Part shown: positions 31,186-44,990 of the stretch, one piece after another
Numbering within the stretch: the first letter of the stretch is position 1
Layout: every line of letters begins with the position of its first letter
Assembly: GCA_003439945.1 (NCBI GenBank)
Contig: QVRM01002452.1
Coordinates: forward strand, 231,501-295,500
Direction of reading: 5' to 3'
Source of the DNA: Dermanyssus gallinae
Taxonomy: Eukaryota; Arthropoda; Arachnida; Mesostigmata; Dermanyssidae
DNA length: 64,000 nucleotides
The notes under the pieces: generated by a model
Databases searched by the model: none
What the model saw: the letters and a program-made list of their open reading frames with translations, nothing else
Told to the model about the DNA's origin: nothing
Program-made: the position numbers and the translations under genes

Positions 31186-33020
31186 TGTAACAATGGTGTT
31201 ACACTAAATAAACTGCTGGATGTAGACTCAACAGAACGAAAACTACAACGCGAGAAGACCTTGATACAATGAACGATAACACACGGGGAGACACCGTAGT
31301 GGTCGTAGAGCCGCGCGCGGTTGCGCAGCAGGGCCGCAAAAAGGATGCTGTGACCCATTCCCTCTTGATCTGTTTAGTCCTTCACAAGAGACACCGCGGC
31401 ATTCGTATAGACTATGCTTACTACTCGTTAATCAATGAATTCGGTGGATTTGCCGGTATCGAATGTTTAACCGGCCTACCTTGCTGATTGGTCGATTCAG
31501 GCCCGCATTATTATAGCGTTGTGAAGCTACGATGTGTTACGGTTGGCTGTGGTAGCGTACGAAGGTCTGATGCTGATGATAGAGATGTTGTGATTAGGTT
31601 GCGACATGGTGGCGGTGGTGAACGTATATCGGTGTAGAATAGTTACCATGTGGCTGGTCGGGCCGATGCCGTTGCTGTTGTTGATAATGACGGCGACGTG
31701 GTCGTTGTAGGCGATACCTTGATCGTTGGGATGCACGTTCCACAATGTATTTCGTTGTCGGCTGTTGTGTCGTGTTACTGGCGCCGCTGTATCAACAGCG
31801 TAGTAGGTGATCGCTCTGTTGCTGTGTTATGGCTGCTTTCGTTACACTGGTCCTCTCCCTTCACCTGATTTCCTCTATCGTCGAGAATTGGCTCGACCCG
31901 AGCCAAGGGCGGTGGTGTGATGCGGGTTAGTGTACGTACGAAGACCCGCGTCCAGTCAGTCGGGGATTGACGCGAGCGGAAAAGTTGATTGCTGCTACGT
32001 GGAGGTTAATTTGTGTAGGTCGGTATATTGCGCACGTTGTCAGTGGCTGCAAGGTCGTTGTCGCCTGATGTGTCGCTAACAGTGTTTGGATTGTAGGCAG
32101 TAATGAAGGGATTGACTGGGGACACACGGACTACTTGGCACTCTGGGGGTGCACAACGTATTAAGTAATTCACTTTAGGCGTCGGTTCACACTTTTGTAG
32201 CGGTCTTTGCTTGTGGTCTTCTACGCCCGTTTAGCTTATGATTTCGCTAGGCCTCATGTTTCCTCGGTGGATAGGATAATGCAGTCACATAGTCGTGGAG
32301 TGGATGACTGGTCGAAGTGGGCAAAGCTCGCAGTTGCGCGTCGAACGTGGAGAGGGCATCTCGGCCCTGCACTAAGTAGAATTGGTTAAACTTGGCTGAC
32401 TCCTTCAATATGGTGTTGACGCGTAGTCGACGAATTGTAGCTGATCGTCTCAATTGCGTAGTCCCACGCCTGCATGTTTGCTGAGCACGTAAGTAACATT
32501 CAATAGGGTTGTTCGCGGCCGTTGGCTTGAGGACGGAATGGTGTTGCATGGCGATGGTCCATATTGGATAGAAGATGGACGCTTTTCCCCGGTCACTCAT
32601 GAGCACTCTTGGCACACCATGATGCACTATGCTGGCCCGAGAACGAGTAGACCGCTCTGGTACTCACGGTCGAGTTGGTTATCGTGTCCTTACCGGCATT
32701 GTTCGCAGTCTCCTTTGTCGAGTTGTCGTCCTCTAATAGTAGGAACTTACGAATGTTGCTTACGAATTTACTTAAGCATGTTACGACGACATTACGCTAA
32801 GTAAACCAAACGGGGTGAACTCAGCAGAAGAACAACTACAATTCGAGAAAATGAAGGTACAATAAACAATAACACGCAGAAATACACATTGTGTCTAGCA
32901 CAGTCCCAAAAAAGATGGATTGACATACGCTCCTTCGGTCTATTTGTTCACTCAAGAGAAGTAGTGGATTCGGTCATCTCGACTGCTCCACCGTCGTTAT
33001 CCAGGTTTCTCAACTTCTAG
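31186..33020 (-). mobile_element. Decayed second Gypsy family with two LTR-like ends
   Basis: Two similar stretches, about 31186-31400 and 32779-32990, share order and blocks ('actcaacagaac/actcagcagaag', 'actacaa-gagaa', 'tacaatgaacgataacac/tacaataaacaataacac'). They flank an integrase remnant. The 1.8 kb length shows that most of gag and pol is lost. The LTR edges are not sharp, and no target duplication was found. Confidence 0.6.
32247..32640 (-). pseudogene. Integrase fragment of a Gypsy-type element
   Basis: Minus strand: HHGVPRVLMSDRGKA (the HG-P--L-SDRG core), then AANNPIECYLR at the PQTNG-E position, then NQFYLVQGRDALSTFD (the PF-LV-GR---LP block). The order and spacing are those of the Gypsy integrase core; the terminal residues are corrupted. 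It differs in sequence from the integrase at 21-22 kb, so it is a separate family. Confidence 0.72.
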
Positions 33021-34310
33021 AATTTAACGTATCTCGGCTGTTCCTTGCATTTGTGCCCTTTTCTTCACAAAGAATGTGCAGTGCCTAAGCGCGTAAATAA
33101 AATGATCACCCTCGCTGTGACAGAGGACTCAGGGAACTCTCAGTGCCCTGTCAGTTTGATGTCGGTACCCTTGAAAGCATAATAGCATTCGTAATATTTG
33201 CAGAATTAAACTAAGATTGCTAAAACTGGACAAAACGGCATATGAGTGAACCGTTATTCAACATTGGCTCTACGTTTACTCACATTATGCTGTACATTGT
33301 GGTTTCATTAAACAAAACGCGTAAAGACGTAGAGGCTTCACAGACATCTTATAAGACTGTTAACGCGCATAAATTTTAATCTCCGCTAGGAATTCGTCTT
33401 CTCTGCATGCTTTATCATCTATCAAATCTTTTCATTCACGTGGTCTGTATCTTGCCACCTTTTTGCAATAAAAATGACAACGAGACTAACCCTGAAGACA
33501 TGGCATCTTGCATCACTGTGAAAACCATATAGATATATACGCCGCTGCCAGTCGGCAATTGTCAGCAAATTGCATCTATATGATCCCTTTTAATAAATCA
33601 AGAAACTATGGACGTGAGCAAGCTCGTGGTGAAGTGCCTTCGCTCCATCTGTTGCATCATCTCTTATAACATCATATGTCCCGGCAGCAGCGGCAGATGA
33701 GATGTGAGTGTGCCTATGTGAAAACAATTACGGCAAGAAAACAGTTTCGTCATGGTCGAAACTTGCGCCATACCGCTCTGTAACAGGACGCAGAGCGCGC
33801 CTTGCTACGGAGGACGCGTTCTTCTGCGAGGGAGAACTATGTAGATAGGCCGTACACACGTAAAATGCGAGCTCTTGTAACCTTTACTCACCAGATTTCG
33901 ACTATGATACGAATGTCCAGCTAGTTTATTTTTTGATGCGCACGAATGTTTCTCAAAGGTATGATTTCTGGTTGTTTTTTCTGTGTGGCGTCCGATCTGC
34001 TAGTATACCGACGACGCATATTGTGCCCCTTCGCTGTCCCCCTGCAGTAATACATTTAATTGCATGTCACATTTTAACTACAAAGCCCGCAGTATTTCAT
34101 CATACTGAGCTGCCCAGATTAATAACTTGCTAAGCAAGCTGAAACACGACTTTATTATTGCATATGTACGATCTCTTTTAATTTTCATTTTTAATCCCGT
34201 TTACGTATGATGGGTCGAAGGGAATTGCTAAGCCAACCACCCTTCTTCATACGTACGATAATATTGTTGTATTGCATTGTAAGAATTACATTACACGTCT
34301 TTGGCAAGTC
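33021..34310. other. Unassigned DNA
   Basis: No recognisable gene or repeat. Confidence 0.5.
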
Positions 34311-34600
34311 TCGTAAACGGCATTCGTTTCTGTTACTCTTGAACATCTGTGAAACAGGCTGCATAATGTATACACAATAGCTAGCGCTGACCGACATAAT
34401 TCACGTTGATATTTGGTGCAAAGCAGGCCGCAAAATGTACAGCTGCACTCAACGCAAGGTATATAGAGCCCAGTCTGACGACACAGTTTGCAGTGGAAAC
34501 CATGGACCGAAAAGCGGGTAAATACGTGACGCTGTTTGAAAAGCACCATGTTAGCGGTTCGGACTCGGGCATTCGCGGGAGAAATGATTTGGCGACTGCT
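34311..34600 (-). mobile_element. 3' end of Cys-tail non-LTR element
   Basis: The minus strand encodes FTRFSVHGFHCKLCRQTG, then CVECSCTFCGLLCTKYQRELC, a CxxC/CxxxC...YxxxxC tail like that at 54630-54780 and 61250-61350. It shares a 5' and 3' nucleotide outline with 1431-1655. No RT remains. Confidence 0.7.
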
Positions 34601-37600
34601 ATTATGAGCCTAGTGTTATTTGCTATCTGGCGTAGCGAATAGTGTACAGCACAAGTTGCTCTGATTATAGACCATATATTCTTTTACGCGATTAACTGAA
34701 CTGGAAGTATGCTTGCCAAAACCTGCGCAGTGTGTATAGTGTGGACAAAATACGGAATAGTGGCAATTAATGTACATGTATGTTGCTTCAGCTACCAATT
34801 TGAGAAGTCGCCTGCGTTTGCCAAGATGTCGCTTGCGTTCAGCGTAAGCCTCGCAATATCGATTGCTATTTTAAGAACCCTGGCATTTGTATTTTGGATA
34901 TTCCCCGCAAAGCATCTGTCCAGGAAGAGCTCTAGTTAACGGGCCGCATCAGGCCTCAATTCCGTTATGTTGACTCGTAGGAGCGTAGCGCTTTACTCGC
35001 CTTATTATAGTTTGGAGTCAACATCCGACTTGTTTTTTGCATCTACTGCTTCGCATTCGAAGCTGCTTAATGTACGTGTTTTTCTATGACCTACACTTTA
35101 AGTTCGTTGAGTTTGTAATGCGATGCAGTTCTAACAACGTTGTTTGCAAGATAGTTAAAGCCAATCATCTACATCAGTTAGCCTCGTTCTCAATCATCGC
35201 CGTTCCAACGCGTGTTAGACCTCCCAAGACCATGTTATCAAGAAATCTTAGGCTGTATTCTGCTTTCCCTTTATTATTTTTTAATTGAGCTTTGTAAACA
35301 GCCTGCCATACTGCGAATGTATCAGTAGCTTAGCCCGCCCCCCCTTAGAGAGCCTGTTTGTCTACAGCAGTAGTATCGCAGAATATGTGCACGACAGCTG
35401 AAAGACCGCACCTAGCTTACTGGAACATTCAGTGTTTGCACACTCGAGCCCGTCTCCGCCAGTTCAGCTAGCTTAAGCGTATCCATATAGGACTACCGAC
35501 ATATCAAGATATTTGAAAGCTTCTTCCTATCCACTCGTTTTCTAGTTCAAATGGTTTTGGATGAAACCGTATGCATTTTCCGCCAGTGTATGGCTATACT
35601 GGGCATATTGGTACGACTGCTTTTCGAAGTGTTGCCAAGTTATAATACAATCCGTACGTTCATAGAGGCTTTAAACTGAGAAATTGGTCGTGAGGATCAT
35701 AGATCACAGGACTTGTGCTGTGATAATGCAATTTTTAAGGAGTCTGACACCGGCTGTATTTTTAGGCCACAGCATATAATAACATGCTATCCTGCTTTAC
35801 ATGAAACCCCCAGTGTAATCGAATGTCGGCAAACGCCGTCGAATTCTGCATCTGCAGAATAATTGATCGCGCGAGATTTCTTAGGAAATCATTAAATACA
35901 AGCCCATTTAAATATGTTCTTCGCCAGCGACACCGAATTGAGACCTTGTTCTCTTTATCTCTTCTCCTCAATTAAGCAGAAAACCGCACACTGTAATTAG
36001 AGTTATTGAACAGTTTTATCCAATAGCTGTGTATTACACTGCGCTAGACTATTTGCACCGCAATCCACCAGCTGAAATGCTATAAAAAAAACACCAATTT
36101 ACAGTTTTTAGTCTGCGCCTCGCGACTGGAGGAGACACAAAGGTGCGCGAACTTGAGCCTCACCGTTGCCCATTTGTATTTATGGGGGTGCGTCTATGAG
36201 GCAATGCAAAAAGCAGTCCCGTAGACGTTAGACCTTAGCTGAGGGTCAGCCCGAAAAGTGTATTTTATTTAGATGGTTTTGTGTGGTGAAAGTCATTACA
36301 GAAAAACCAAGCCACGTGTCGCCGAATCTGGTAGTAGTAGAAAAAAAAGTAGTTTCACGCATCACCGACGTTCGTTGTTGATAGTTAATGAAATGTTGAC
36401 ACTTCCTATTATTAATAAAACTGCAATTCAATCACTAAATTGTACTCTTTAGTATAACAAACAAAGCAGGATCGAATGAGACGTCACTGGGGCTGGCACC
36501 AAAGTACGACGCCTGAGATTACCGCGTTCCGCAAAGTATCCGGTTAGGGTTTGGAAACATGGTGCTTAGTCGATGCGTAGCCTCGGGTTAAGTCCGAGAA
36601 CTAGGTAATTTATAGCCGTAATAACAGTTTATCTCTAGTAGTCTACATGTCAACACCGTCTTGGAACGCCAAGTGCCTACAGGCCTGTGGAGCTCACACC
36701 GCTGAATGCAGTCGCCTTATTCGACTCATAACTAGCTGGAGACAAGGTTTCGCCGCAAAGTTCCCGTTACGGCGTCCTCCGAGGGCAGTTCCGAGTCTCG
36801 CTTGGCCATGCATGCAGATTGAGCCCCTTTTGCACCTTCTCTTCCGCCTCGTGTGACTTGGGCAAGAGTTTCGCCATTCGCATAGGATTGCGCTCCTCTA
36901 TAGCGCGCCCCGGGGGCTGCTCAAGGTGGCTACATTGCCTGATAGCGGAATCTGCTAGACGCGGACACGGAACGACGTAGCCGTCATGTCCGCGGTAATG
37001 GCGGTTGCCCACGGCGCTGCAAGCAATCGTACTTGGGACGGTGGCGCTTTTCGATGCCTTTTGGTCGTGTGTCGGACTACATCATGCGACATTCCACTCT
37101 CGACATCGGGCAGATTCTCCAGAGGCTGCCTCTCCCTTCGGCAATATTGCATAAGCTAAGCACACCCCACACACATGTAGATCACAAGCGTACACAATGT
37201 GCACAACCATCGGGAGCATTTACTGTTACTTATCCGCTATGGCAAATAATCAACACAGGACGGAATAGGTAAGTTAGCAAGCTAGAAAAGCTTATCGAAA
37301 TAGCCTCTACCCACTTCCTTGCATAGCTTTGACGTGTTGGAATAGATGCTGACACTTCTGCGTTCTCGTTCGCGGTACGCCTAGCCACGCTCCCCGGCGA
37401 TGTGTGTGTGACGATGTGCTCGCTTCTGATATTTATGTCTTCCAGAATGCACGTAAGACAGAACCCATAAGTGGTTTATACAAAAACAAAACAAGCTTAA
37501 GTTTACGCAGAACCGGTCAAACAACGTTTGTTGCTTAACATAATGCCAAGAGGAGCACTCTGTCATTCTATATACCACACGAGTGTTAATAAAAAGGTAC

Positions 37601-38570
37601 GAAACGTTTTTGGAGCGGATCGTCACAAGTGACGACAGTTCGTGCCATTACGTCGAGCCAGAAACAAAGCGGGATAGCATGCAACCGAAACATGCGTCGT
37701 CGACTTCTTCTAAAAAATCAAAGTTGTGCCCTCAGGAGGCAATGTGATGCACACCGTCATTTTTGACGTTTGAGGTCACGGAGGGAATGATTCAGTTTCA
37801 CGATCACGCGCGTCCACACGTCTCCAGAGCTACACAAAGAGTTCTCGCAAAGTTCATATTGCATATAAGAGCAAATTGTGTCTGTAACTGACCTGCCTGG
37901 TAGATACATTTCTCGGTAATGGCTAACTGGGCTCCGCGCGGTTTCGCTCGATCCATGCCACCAACGCCACAGCCTTGTCAGCAAATCCGCCTATACGGGC
38001 AACTGTGCTTGCACTGTTTCTTTAGACGCTTCCGCAATGAGTTCCGTGTCCGTAAATGTTAATTTCGCACCAGGCCTACAAGCGCCGTAACTTGGCTCTT
38101 ATAGTCATAAGAAACGTTAACTCGCCCCCTGGCCGGTTTACCCAGGCCCTGATATCCGGGATCAGAGTCTTTAACCTGTACCTGCGCGTTTTGTCCGGAA
38201 GAAGGTTCTATTTGGCACGCCAAGTGTCAAAGGTTATATTAATTTCCTTTACGTTATTTTTTGCCGGGTCTTCTCATAAGCGCTCAATTGCTTCTAAATT
38301 CTAGATATCTGTACTGTCAAGAAGGACTAGAGGACAGACACTAGAGGGCAGCCGCCGTGCAAACTGTTTGATAAACCATTGTGATCTTTAAAACAGCCAC
38401 GCGTTGGGCTTTGTGCAGCGTCTCCTTTTTGCTGGCTGGGTACAGTGCGGTTGACGGCCGCACCGGGGCTGCGAATAAAACTATGCTTCAGCCACCGACA
38501 TAATGAGGCGCCTTCTTGATTCCTGTGAGCCGTATCTGGCATCAGCTGCACTATCTTGAGGCCTAGGGGC
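34601..38570. other. Unassigned DNA
   Basis: Four kilobases in which I recognise no element or gene. Open frames at 34709-34939 and 35037-35288 lack motifs. Confidence 0.5.
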
Positions 38571-38574
38571 TAAC

Positions 38575-38710
38575 CTCAAAAACCTCCACAGTATTTTGTT
38601 TTTTGATGATTTTGTTTTTGTTTGCATGGCAACTATCTGCGCTTTGTGTGGGACTCTCACTCACAAAAACCCGTGTTCCTCCGCACCCCCTCAAGACCAT
38701 GAAGAAGGAG
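38575..38710 (-). repeat. Short dispersed repeat, shared with 56885-57020
   Basis: About 50 bp are clearly alike ('gggactctcactcac', 'ttcctccgcaccccctca' against 'agactcgcaaaccca', 'ttcctccacacccctca'). On the minus strand both begin a frame (LRGCGGTRVFV and MRGVEESGFSGFA). It is probably the 5' part of an unidentified element. Confidence 0.5.
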
Positions 38711-41055
38711 TTTCTCACTTTGACCTGCTTACGAATTTTTCGGTAAGCTTGTTCCAGGAACCGAGGGTGTGTTGAGACCCTGTGGAAGGCCTGGTTGCAT
38801 GTCACCCCTTAGTAAACTCTCCCTCGGTCGCTCGTCTCGACCGCCAATTCAAGGTGTTCGACCTTGTTCTAGTCGTGCCTTCTTTCTCATGAGGGCGTCT
38901 AGGTAAACTAGCCCTCCGGAACTAGACAGCGGGGGTCTCCGTTATGTGAGCGGTATGATTGTCGGCAAGCGCACACTCCAATGACTGACGACACGTTGTT
39001 AGAGCGGTATATTGAGCCACTGTGTGGCTGACGTCGTCAGGCTGGCCTGACGCATAGAGGACGCAGGTATCTCCAGACGCCTTTCTTCCAACGGCGGGCA
39101 CGGCCCACTTCCGCGCCTATGCAGTTAAGCTAAGGTTACCTTGCGGGAATGCGCCCAGTCCAAATTCTGATCGATTCGTGTTTCTTTTCCTCTCTCGTAA
39201 GCATGTCCCGGAGTAGACATGGCCGGCAAGAACGAAGGGAACGTCAGTGCTTACCGGGCGGTGCCCACGACACACTCTCATGGCCATGCCTCGCTGAGCC
39301 GCGCGAAAGACCCGCCGGTTGCAAGCTGTGCAGAATGCCAGATCTCCCCTTGCCGAAAATCCTTAACGCAGAATAGTAACTATACACAGGCGGCGGGGAA
39401 GTCTCGGAAGTTTTAAATCGTTAGGTCCAGCTTGTCGAGTCGGCAACAACTCTCGGACGATTTCTACCATTTGTCTTCTTCCTTTGCCTTCATGATACGT
39501 TAAATGGGCTTTGCAACGGCGACCCAGTTTTTGACCGACGTAAGCATGTACGTGACTAGCTCTTTCAGTGAGTCCTTTCTGGGCATGCCTTATCTAGTCT
39601 CGGCCCATGTGGCGTATTGCAAGGCCGTACGTTCCAGAGAGTCCATCTTGACGCAGTACAGGAACTGCGATAAGTCATCCTTCACCATCCACTTAAAAAA
39701 CTTGAAAGTTAACGGTCTGGCTGACGCGCTGGAGCTGCACTTAGGCAGACAAGAGGCGTCGGATGATGCCGGACTGGAGTAGAAAAGATAAGTTGGTGCA
39801 ATACCCGCTCCAATGGATTCGAAGCAATGCCTACGCAGTTACCGATCTCCCGGGGATGGGCGGGACGCGGGTTTGCTGGGCCTACGAGTCATTATGGCTC
39901 GCATAGCGCATGTCCATGAGCACTTTCCATGGGCTACGAGATTGTTGACCTTCTTAAACTAAATATGGCCGACAGCAATGAGGCTCAAGCGACCCTCCTT
40001 TAGACTCCGAGATGCCCTCTTCAAACTTTGGCACTTTACTCGACCACACAAGTGATGCTGAGAGGTTTTGCTTCAAAGTGAGTCGATCTACGTTGGCTGT
40101 CTCTGTACAGTCCATTGTCTCTACAGCCGGGTCGAGCGACTGCAGCGGAGTAGTGACGCCACTGCCTGCTGCCGGCGACTTTTTCTCTTCTCCTGCTTTT
40201 TCCGCTGTTGTTGCTGCCCCTCAACCGCTCTCTCTTTCCATCGTTGCTGTCGCTGTTGACCGAGATCGATCTTGGCAACGTCTGTGAGAGGCGTCTGCTT
40301 TGACTGCTGCTGCGGTTTCTGCACTTGGTGTCTCTGCTGCCCTGGCAGTATTGTTACTATTGGTTTTGATTACCAACACGAGTGACGGTTGAGACATCTA
40401 AGGCGTTCGAATCAATTACGAGCTTGGCGGGACTTTTAGGCTGCCGCCGGCGTCTTGAGCCACCTGCTTCTTCGTCTCGTTTTCCACTCTCGATATGCTT
40501 ACATTGTTCCCGGTGGGACGGAAGCAAAGCTGGGAGACATTTTGTTCAAGCTCCGACACTCGGATTGTATTCGCCCTCGCGAGGTGGCTAAACCGCCGCA
40601 GGGTCTCAAGCAAAGCGTCGTTTGGGCGGGCGCCTTTCAGTTCAGAACACTCACAGCCCTGACCGGGCTGGTTTGGACCACAAAAGCTTTCATCGGGTTA
40701 AGGTTAGAGGCAGGGCTAACTGAGGAGCACCGGTGTCGGTGCGGAACATAGGTGGGCTTTCCTGCAGCAGAAGCTAAGGACGTCAAAGGCGTCACTGCGA
40801 GGTGAATGAGATTACAACCCAAGTCAACTCTTATGCCGTGCATTTAAGATCCAATTGGCCTCCTGAGAAGCAATGAAAAGAGGCCGGACGGTTTCACCCA
40901 TATCCCCTATGAGAAAAGGAAAACACATAATAAACACAATGAGGGTTTGCCTTGAGGATAAGCTCGACGATATATATATATATATAACTATCTGACATGT
41001 ATTCAATGTAATCAATCATTCACGAACGTGTGCATCATTACGGGCGATCCAGTGT
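38711..41055. other. Unassigned, GC-richer DNA
   Basis: Frames at 39149-39416, 39504-39782 and 40455-40751 are open but motif-free. A Gln/Arg-rich minus frame (40121-40324) looks low-complexity. This may be older transposon DNA. (TA)n occurs at 40970-40986. Confidence 0.4.
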
Positions 41056-41059
41056 AGGG

Positions 41060-41895
41060 ACCAGCCATTTCTGAAGGGTGCCCTGAACCAAGACCGCATT
41101 GCCCCGTTGCACACCCAGCGACACGCGCTGTCTGAGAAGATCACCCGCTTGTTTATGTTCTGCTATTTTCTAACCTTGCCTGCCTCGGCGGAAGCCGAAG
41201 CGTAACCAGCCCGGGCCGCGCCAGCACTGACCATTGAAGGGGCTAATGAGTCGGTAACTGTCGCGTCCCAAACCAGCATACATCCGCTCTCGAACGGAGT
41301 TAAGGTCAGCCCGTCAGGTCCCCCTGTCTAGTCCGACGGGTTTCAGGACCCACGGCAGACCACTGGATCGTAGCCCGGCTGAAGGTTTCATACAGGTCAG
41401 CCCGCGGCGTCCGTCTGGCCGAACGACGTCTCCGTAGACGCAGGTATGAGTGTATACAAGGTCTGTCCCTAAACGGAGTCCAAGCGCAATCCTCACCGAC
41501 TCGTCATCTAACAGGGTTCCGATCCGGGCACAGGGTATGGCGTGGAGCCATGCGCCCGCCCCCTTGGAGGAGACGGTGCGTAGCCTGGTCTTGTCGGCGT
41601 CCGTCGCGCATCCCGCATTGAAGTTTTCGACTCTTTGCTCATATAGAGTTGCTGACCATTCTCTCTGGTGTCTAGCTTCGGCGGGCTCGTGGCCGCACAG
41701 GGCAACTTCTCTACGGTGGCTTGTTTCCAATCGGGCTTCTAAGTCTGTGAGAGCGAGAGAATCGAGGAGGGTTCTAGCCTGTTGCAAAGACCTGTAGAGG
41801 GAAGCTCCCAGAGCTAAATCCAATAGGACAATCGCATTAGGTAACCCTAGACCACGCCAAAGAAAGGGAAGTAGAGCTTGTTGGCGGGCACCCGA
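41060..41895 (-). pseudogene. Non-LTR family with RLE-like C-terminus, copy 2
   Basis: Minus strand: FLWRGLGLPNAIVLLDLALGA, then REWSATLYEQRV, GAGAWLHAIPCARIGTLLDD and VRIALGLRLGTDLVYTHTC. After that, in mixed frames, come a PDGLTLTPFESGCMLVWD block and GYASASAEAGKVRK followed by a stop where Tyr of KxxKY is expected. These match the order GKWLQALPSPQLG, LRLG, HVC, RPDG...LLVWD, RKLSKY of copy 1. The CxCG knuckle has Tyr for one Cys. 5' truncated at a (TA)n tract (41895-41912). Confidence 0.75.
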
Positions 41896-41912
41896 TATAT
41901 ATATATATATAT
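41895..41912. repeat. (TA)n microsatellite
   Basis: Marks the 5' truncation point of the RLE-like fragment. Confidence 0.95.
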
Positions 41913-42379
41913 ACACGTGCATGTATATAGGTGTGGGTGGCGTGTATAATTAGGTGTATGTATATAAGTAAGCATAAATATACGTGACGTGTGTATTTAC
42001 GTCTATGTGTATATCAGACAGGATGAGGTTGATAGTGCCTCAATCACCATAAACCCGGGAAACCGGAGTTACTCTAATGCTACCTGGGACCTACGTGCTA
42101 AGATAGATCCGGGTGCATCAACAATCCGCGTAAAAAAGGATTTCTAAAACAGCATCTGGCAAAGCAAACTACTTATATTGGCATCGACTCCCAATGCTCT
42201 GGCTAAGTTGGCGAGCAAATCAAAATCAGGTACACTGGGTAACCGTATACAATCTGCACCTGGTCAATGCCCTCGTCACTACCTTCAGAAGGGGCGGGGG
42301 GGGAGGGGGAGATTGAGGATCAACCTTGGATCTGATCTTTCGTTCTTAAACCATTCTGCAAAGACTGACTGACTGGCTT

Positions 42380-42900
42380 ATAAGTGACCCTTCAGAGCGC
42401 GATACATAAAGGCGCGTTACCTCAGAAACATTTTAGCGTTTCGTCTCACGTCTCACAACGTGCTATCGCCTGCCTAGGCATGTACGATCCTGTTTTCGCA
42501 GACGTCCCCTGGGGCTTCATTCTGGGCCAGCTGTATAAAAAATTGGCTACGACAAATCTCTGCGTCTTCCTCATCAACCCAATGTTAAGTCCGCTGCCTA
42601 TGCAGACAACCTGTTATTTAGATAACGTCGCATGACGTCAATGCGCTAGAGAGGACAGAAAATGGCGCCTTGGAAAACGTCGCCATCTGACTCCCTTTGC
42701 ATAAACTTTGTCTGACCCCACAAAAAGACTGTGACAACATTTCTAAGCGGGCAAAAGCGGCACGCATAACTCAAACTGAAACTAGAGGGCCAAAATATAC
42801 CTAACGTTTTTTTGGACACCGGCTGTGCAGGCTCCTCATATGTGCACTACGCGGATGTTAGGGCCACCAATCTCAGATCTTTTTAAAATAATGGCGACTT
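42380..42900 (+). pseudogene. RT palm fragment of a non-LTR element
   Basis: DVPWGFILGQLY at about 42500 resembles GVPQGSILGPLL. In another frame KSAAYADNLLF (about 42595) is a Y-A-D-D motif with the second Asp changed to Asn, followed by LKLEGQNIPNVF (about 42775), the usual strand before the thumb. Three frames are involved, so it is heavily decayed. It is too short to place in a clade. Confidence 0.55.
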
Positions 42901-44560
42901 GAAGCGGCCTTTTTGCGACGGAGGTTGCACATAGCATAATGCTATGCGTATTTCCCTACACAGACCCGCTGTAGCAGCGTACAGCAGCACCGGTTTGATA
43001 ACCGCGGCTCCTCGATAAAACCTGCGACCATTGGTGCAGTCCAAAGCCGACAGCGCCCATAGGGCCGACTCCTCACTCTCTCAGGTGGAGACGCATGGAA
43101 CAAAAGAGCGGCGGAGGGACAAATTGGTTCAAAATGCTAGAGGGATTACTTTTCTATTCAATGACCCTATTTCCTAACGGGTACTTTCAAAATAGATTTG
43201 CATCGTATAGAATAGACTTCTTCACCAATATGCTTCTTCTTGTCTTAGCAAAAGAAGAGGACGTCAAACAGAGGCTCGAAACAACAAACACAGCGCTTAC
43301 CGCGGATATGGCGCAGCTGGTGCGGCTCTTCCCTGCAACATGCAAACAAATGGCAAGCATTTTTCAACGACACTAAGAACTGGAATATCGTTACGGACTT
43401 CGCCGCGATTGCAGTCAAACGGTATTACTTGGTAAAGATCTACCCCCACCACTGCCCGCGCGATTCTAGAGTAAAACTAGGGGGGTTGAACTAATAGTAG
43501 GGAACGGTTCTAGCCCATCGCTTCGTCATGAAGCCTTCAGATAAGAAGTTTTTAGGCGTATTATGCTATATGTGTAGGGTCCCACACTACCCGCCTTGGG
43601 TGTGTGCAAAAGCATTTTGTCCCTCGCACCTAACCAAAGGCAAGAAAGAGCAAAAACACTGTTGTACTGCATAGTGCACCAACGACGACAACATTCGAAT
43701 CAACAGCGGCAGCAGTAGCGGCAAAAGAAGCGCCCCCGCAACAAAAATGATCCTGCGAGCGTAGGCGGGAGTGCGGCGAACTCGGACCTAACGTGTTTTC
43801 TAGAGACAACGTAGTTCAACCCGACCACCATCACAAACATGAGCACGCTTTCGTTTGCTTTAGTAACCAAGCGGTGTCGAATAATAACTCGAATAAATGT
43901 CGCAGTGAAGTTGCAACTCCTGTTTTTGCTGTTGTTATTGTTGTTGGCGTCATCGTTGTTGTTATTATAGTTGTTTCTGTTGTTGTTGTTGTTGTTGGGT
44001 CGCATCCTCCGAGTCAGCAGTCTTTGGAGACCTGGCCCACCAGCAGCCTTTGGAGACCTCACCTTTGCCTCCTAAGGCGGTCGTTGACGCCGTCGTTGTC
44101 CCGAAGTGCAATCGAGTGTCACCTTGTATATCTCCTACACTATAACACCTCCCACCCAGCTCCCCCCCCCCCGGGTCCCCCCCCCCCGGTCCCCCGCAAC
44201 AACAATTGCGACTTTGGGAAGCGCGCAAGTAGTGATGCTATCTGCATCGCTAGAGGTCCCTCGAGGCGTGTCGGCAAAGCAGATTCCTTCCCCGCAAACA
44301 GATGTCACTGGAGTGCATATGCAGGCACAGATGCACAAGTGTACGCGGGCAACGCAGTGCAGTCTGCTACGACCGACGTTGTCCTAACAACATACATATA
44401 TAACTCTGCCCCCTTGTCACCCCCTGTTTTACTCGATGTTAAGATTCATGTCACGCCGTGAAACTTTCAGAAAACACCAAAAACGCTGGCTCGAATCGAT
44501 ATAAGCCATTGTAGCAGCCTTTGTTCTATGGAAGTTTTATTCGTTAGTATTCCTCTATAT
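42901..44560. other. Unassigned DNA with simple repeats
   Basis: Holds interrupted (GTT)n at 43925-44000 and poly-C runs at 44165-44195. The 222-aa frame at 43793-44461 spans these and has no family motif. Confidence 0.5.
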
Positions 44561-44990
44561 GTATGTATATTATATATAAGCGGATGATACTATATATATA
44601 TATATATATATATAGATAGTATATATGAGATAGAACATATATATATAGATATATATAGAATATATACACATATATAATATAGATATATACATGCATATAC
44701 ATATATATTTAGATATATTATCTATATATACATTTATATCTATAATATAACCGGCATATACATATATATTAGATAATATATATATATACATCATATATTA
44801 TAACACTGCATATACATATATATGTATATATATATATATATACATTATATAGATATATATATATACTATATATATATTATATATATATAAATATATTATA
44901 TATATATACATAAGAATATATATTATATTACTATATATACATATATATATATATATAATATATATACATATATACATACACATAACATTA
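44560..44990. repeat. Cryptic TA/GATA/CATA satellite-like tract
   Basis: About 430 bp of nearly pure A/T with irregular ATATAGATA, ATACATATATATA and TATTATATA motifs. The Tyr/Ile-rich frames in it are artefacts of the repeat. Confidence 0.95.

Noticed and set aside
39149..40751. Gag or ORF1 of an unknown element
   Set aside because: Frames are open and compositionally coding-like in places, but no knuckle, coiled coil of clear period or neighbouring pol on the right strand could be seen.
43793..44461. 222-aa plus-strand ORF
   Set aside because: Val run from GTT repeats, Pro run from poly-C, and no domain.
44560..44990. Tyr/Ile-rich ORFs
   Set aside because: They read through a cryptic TA satellite.
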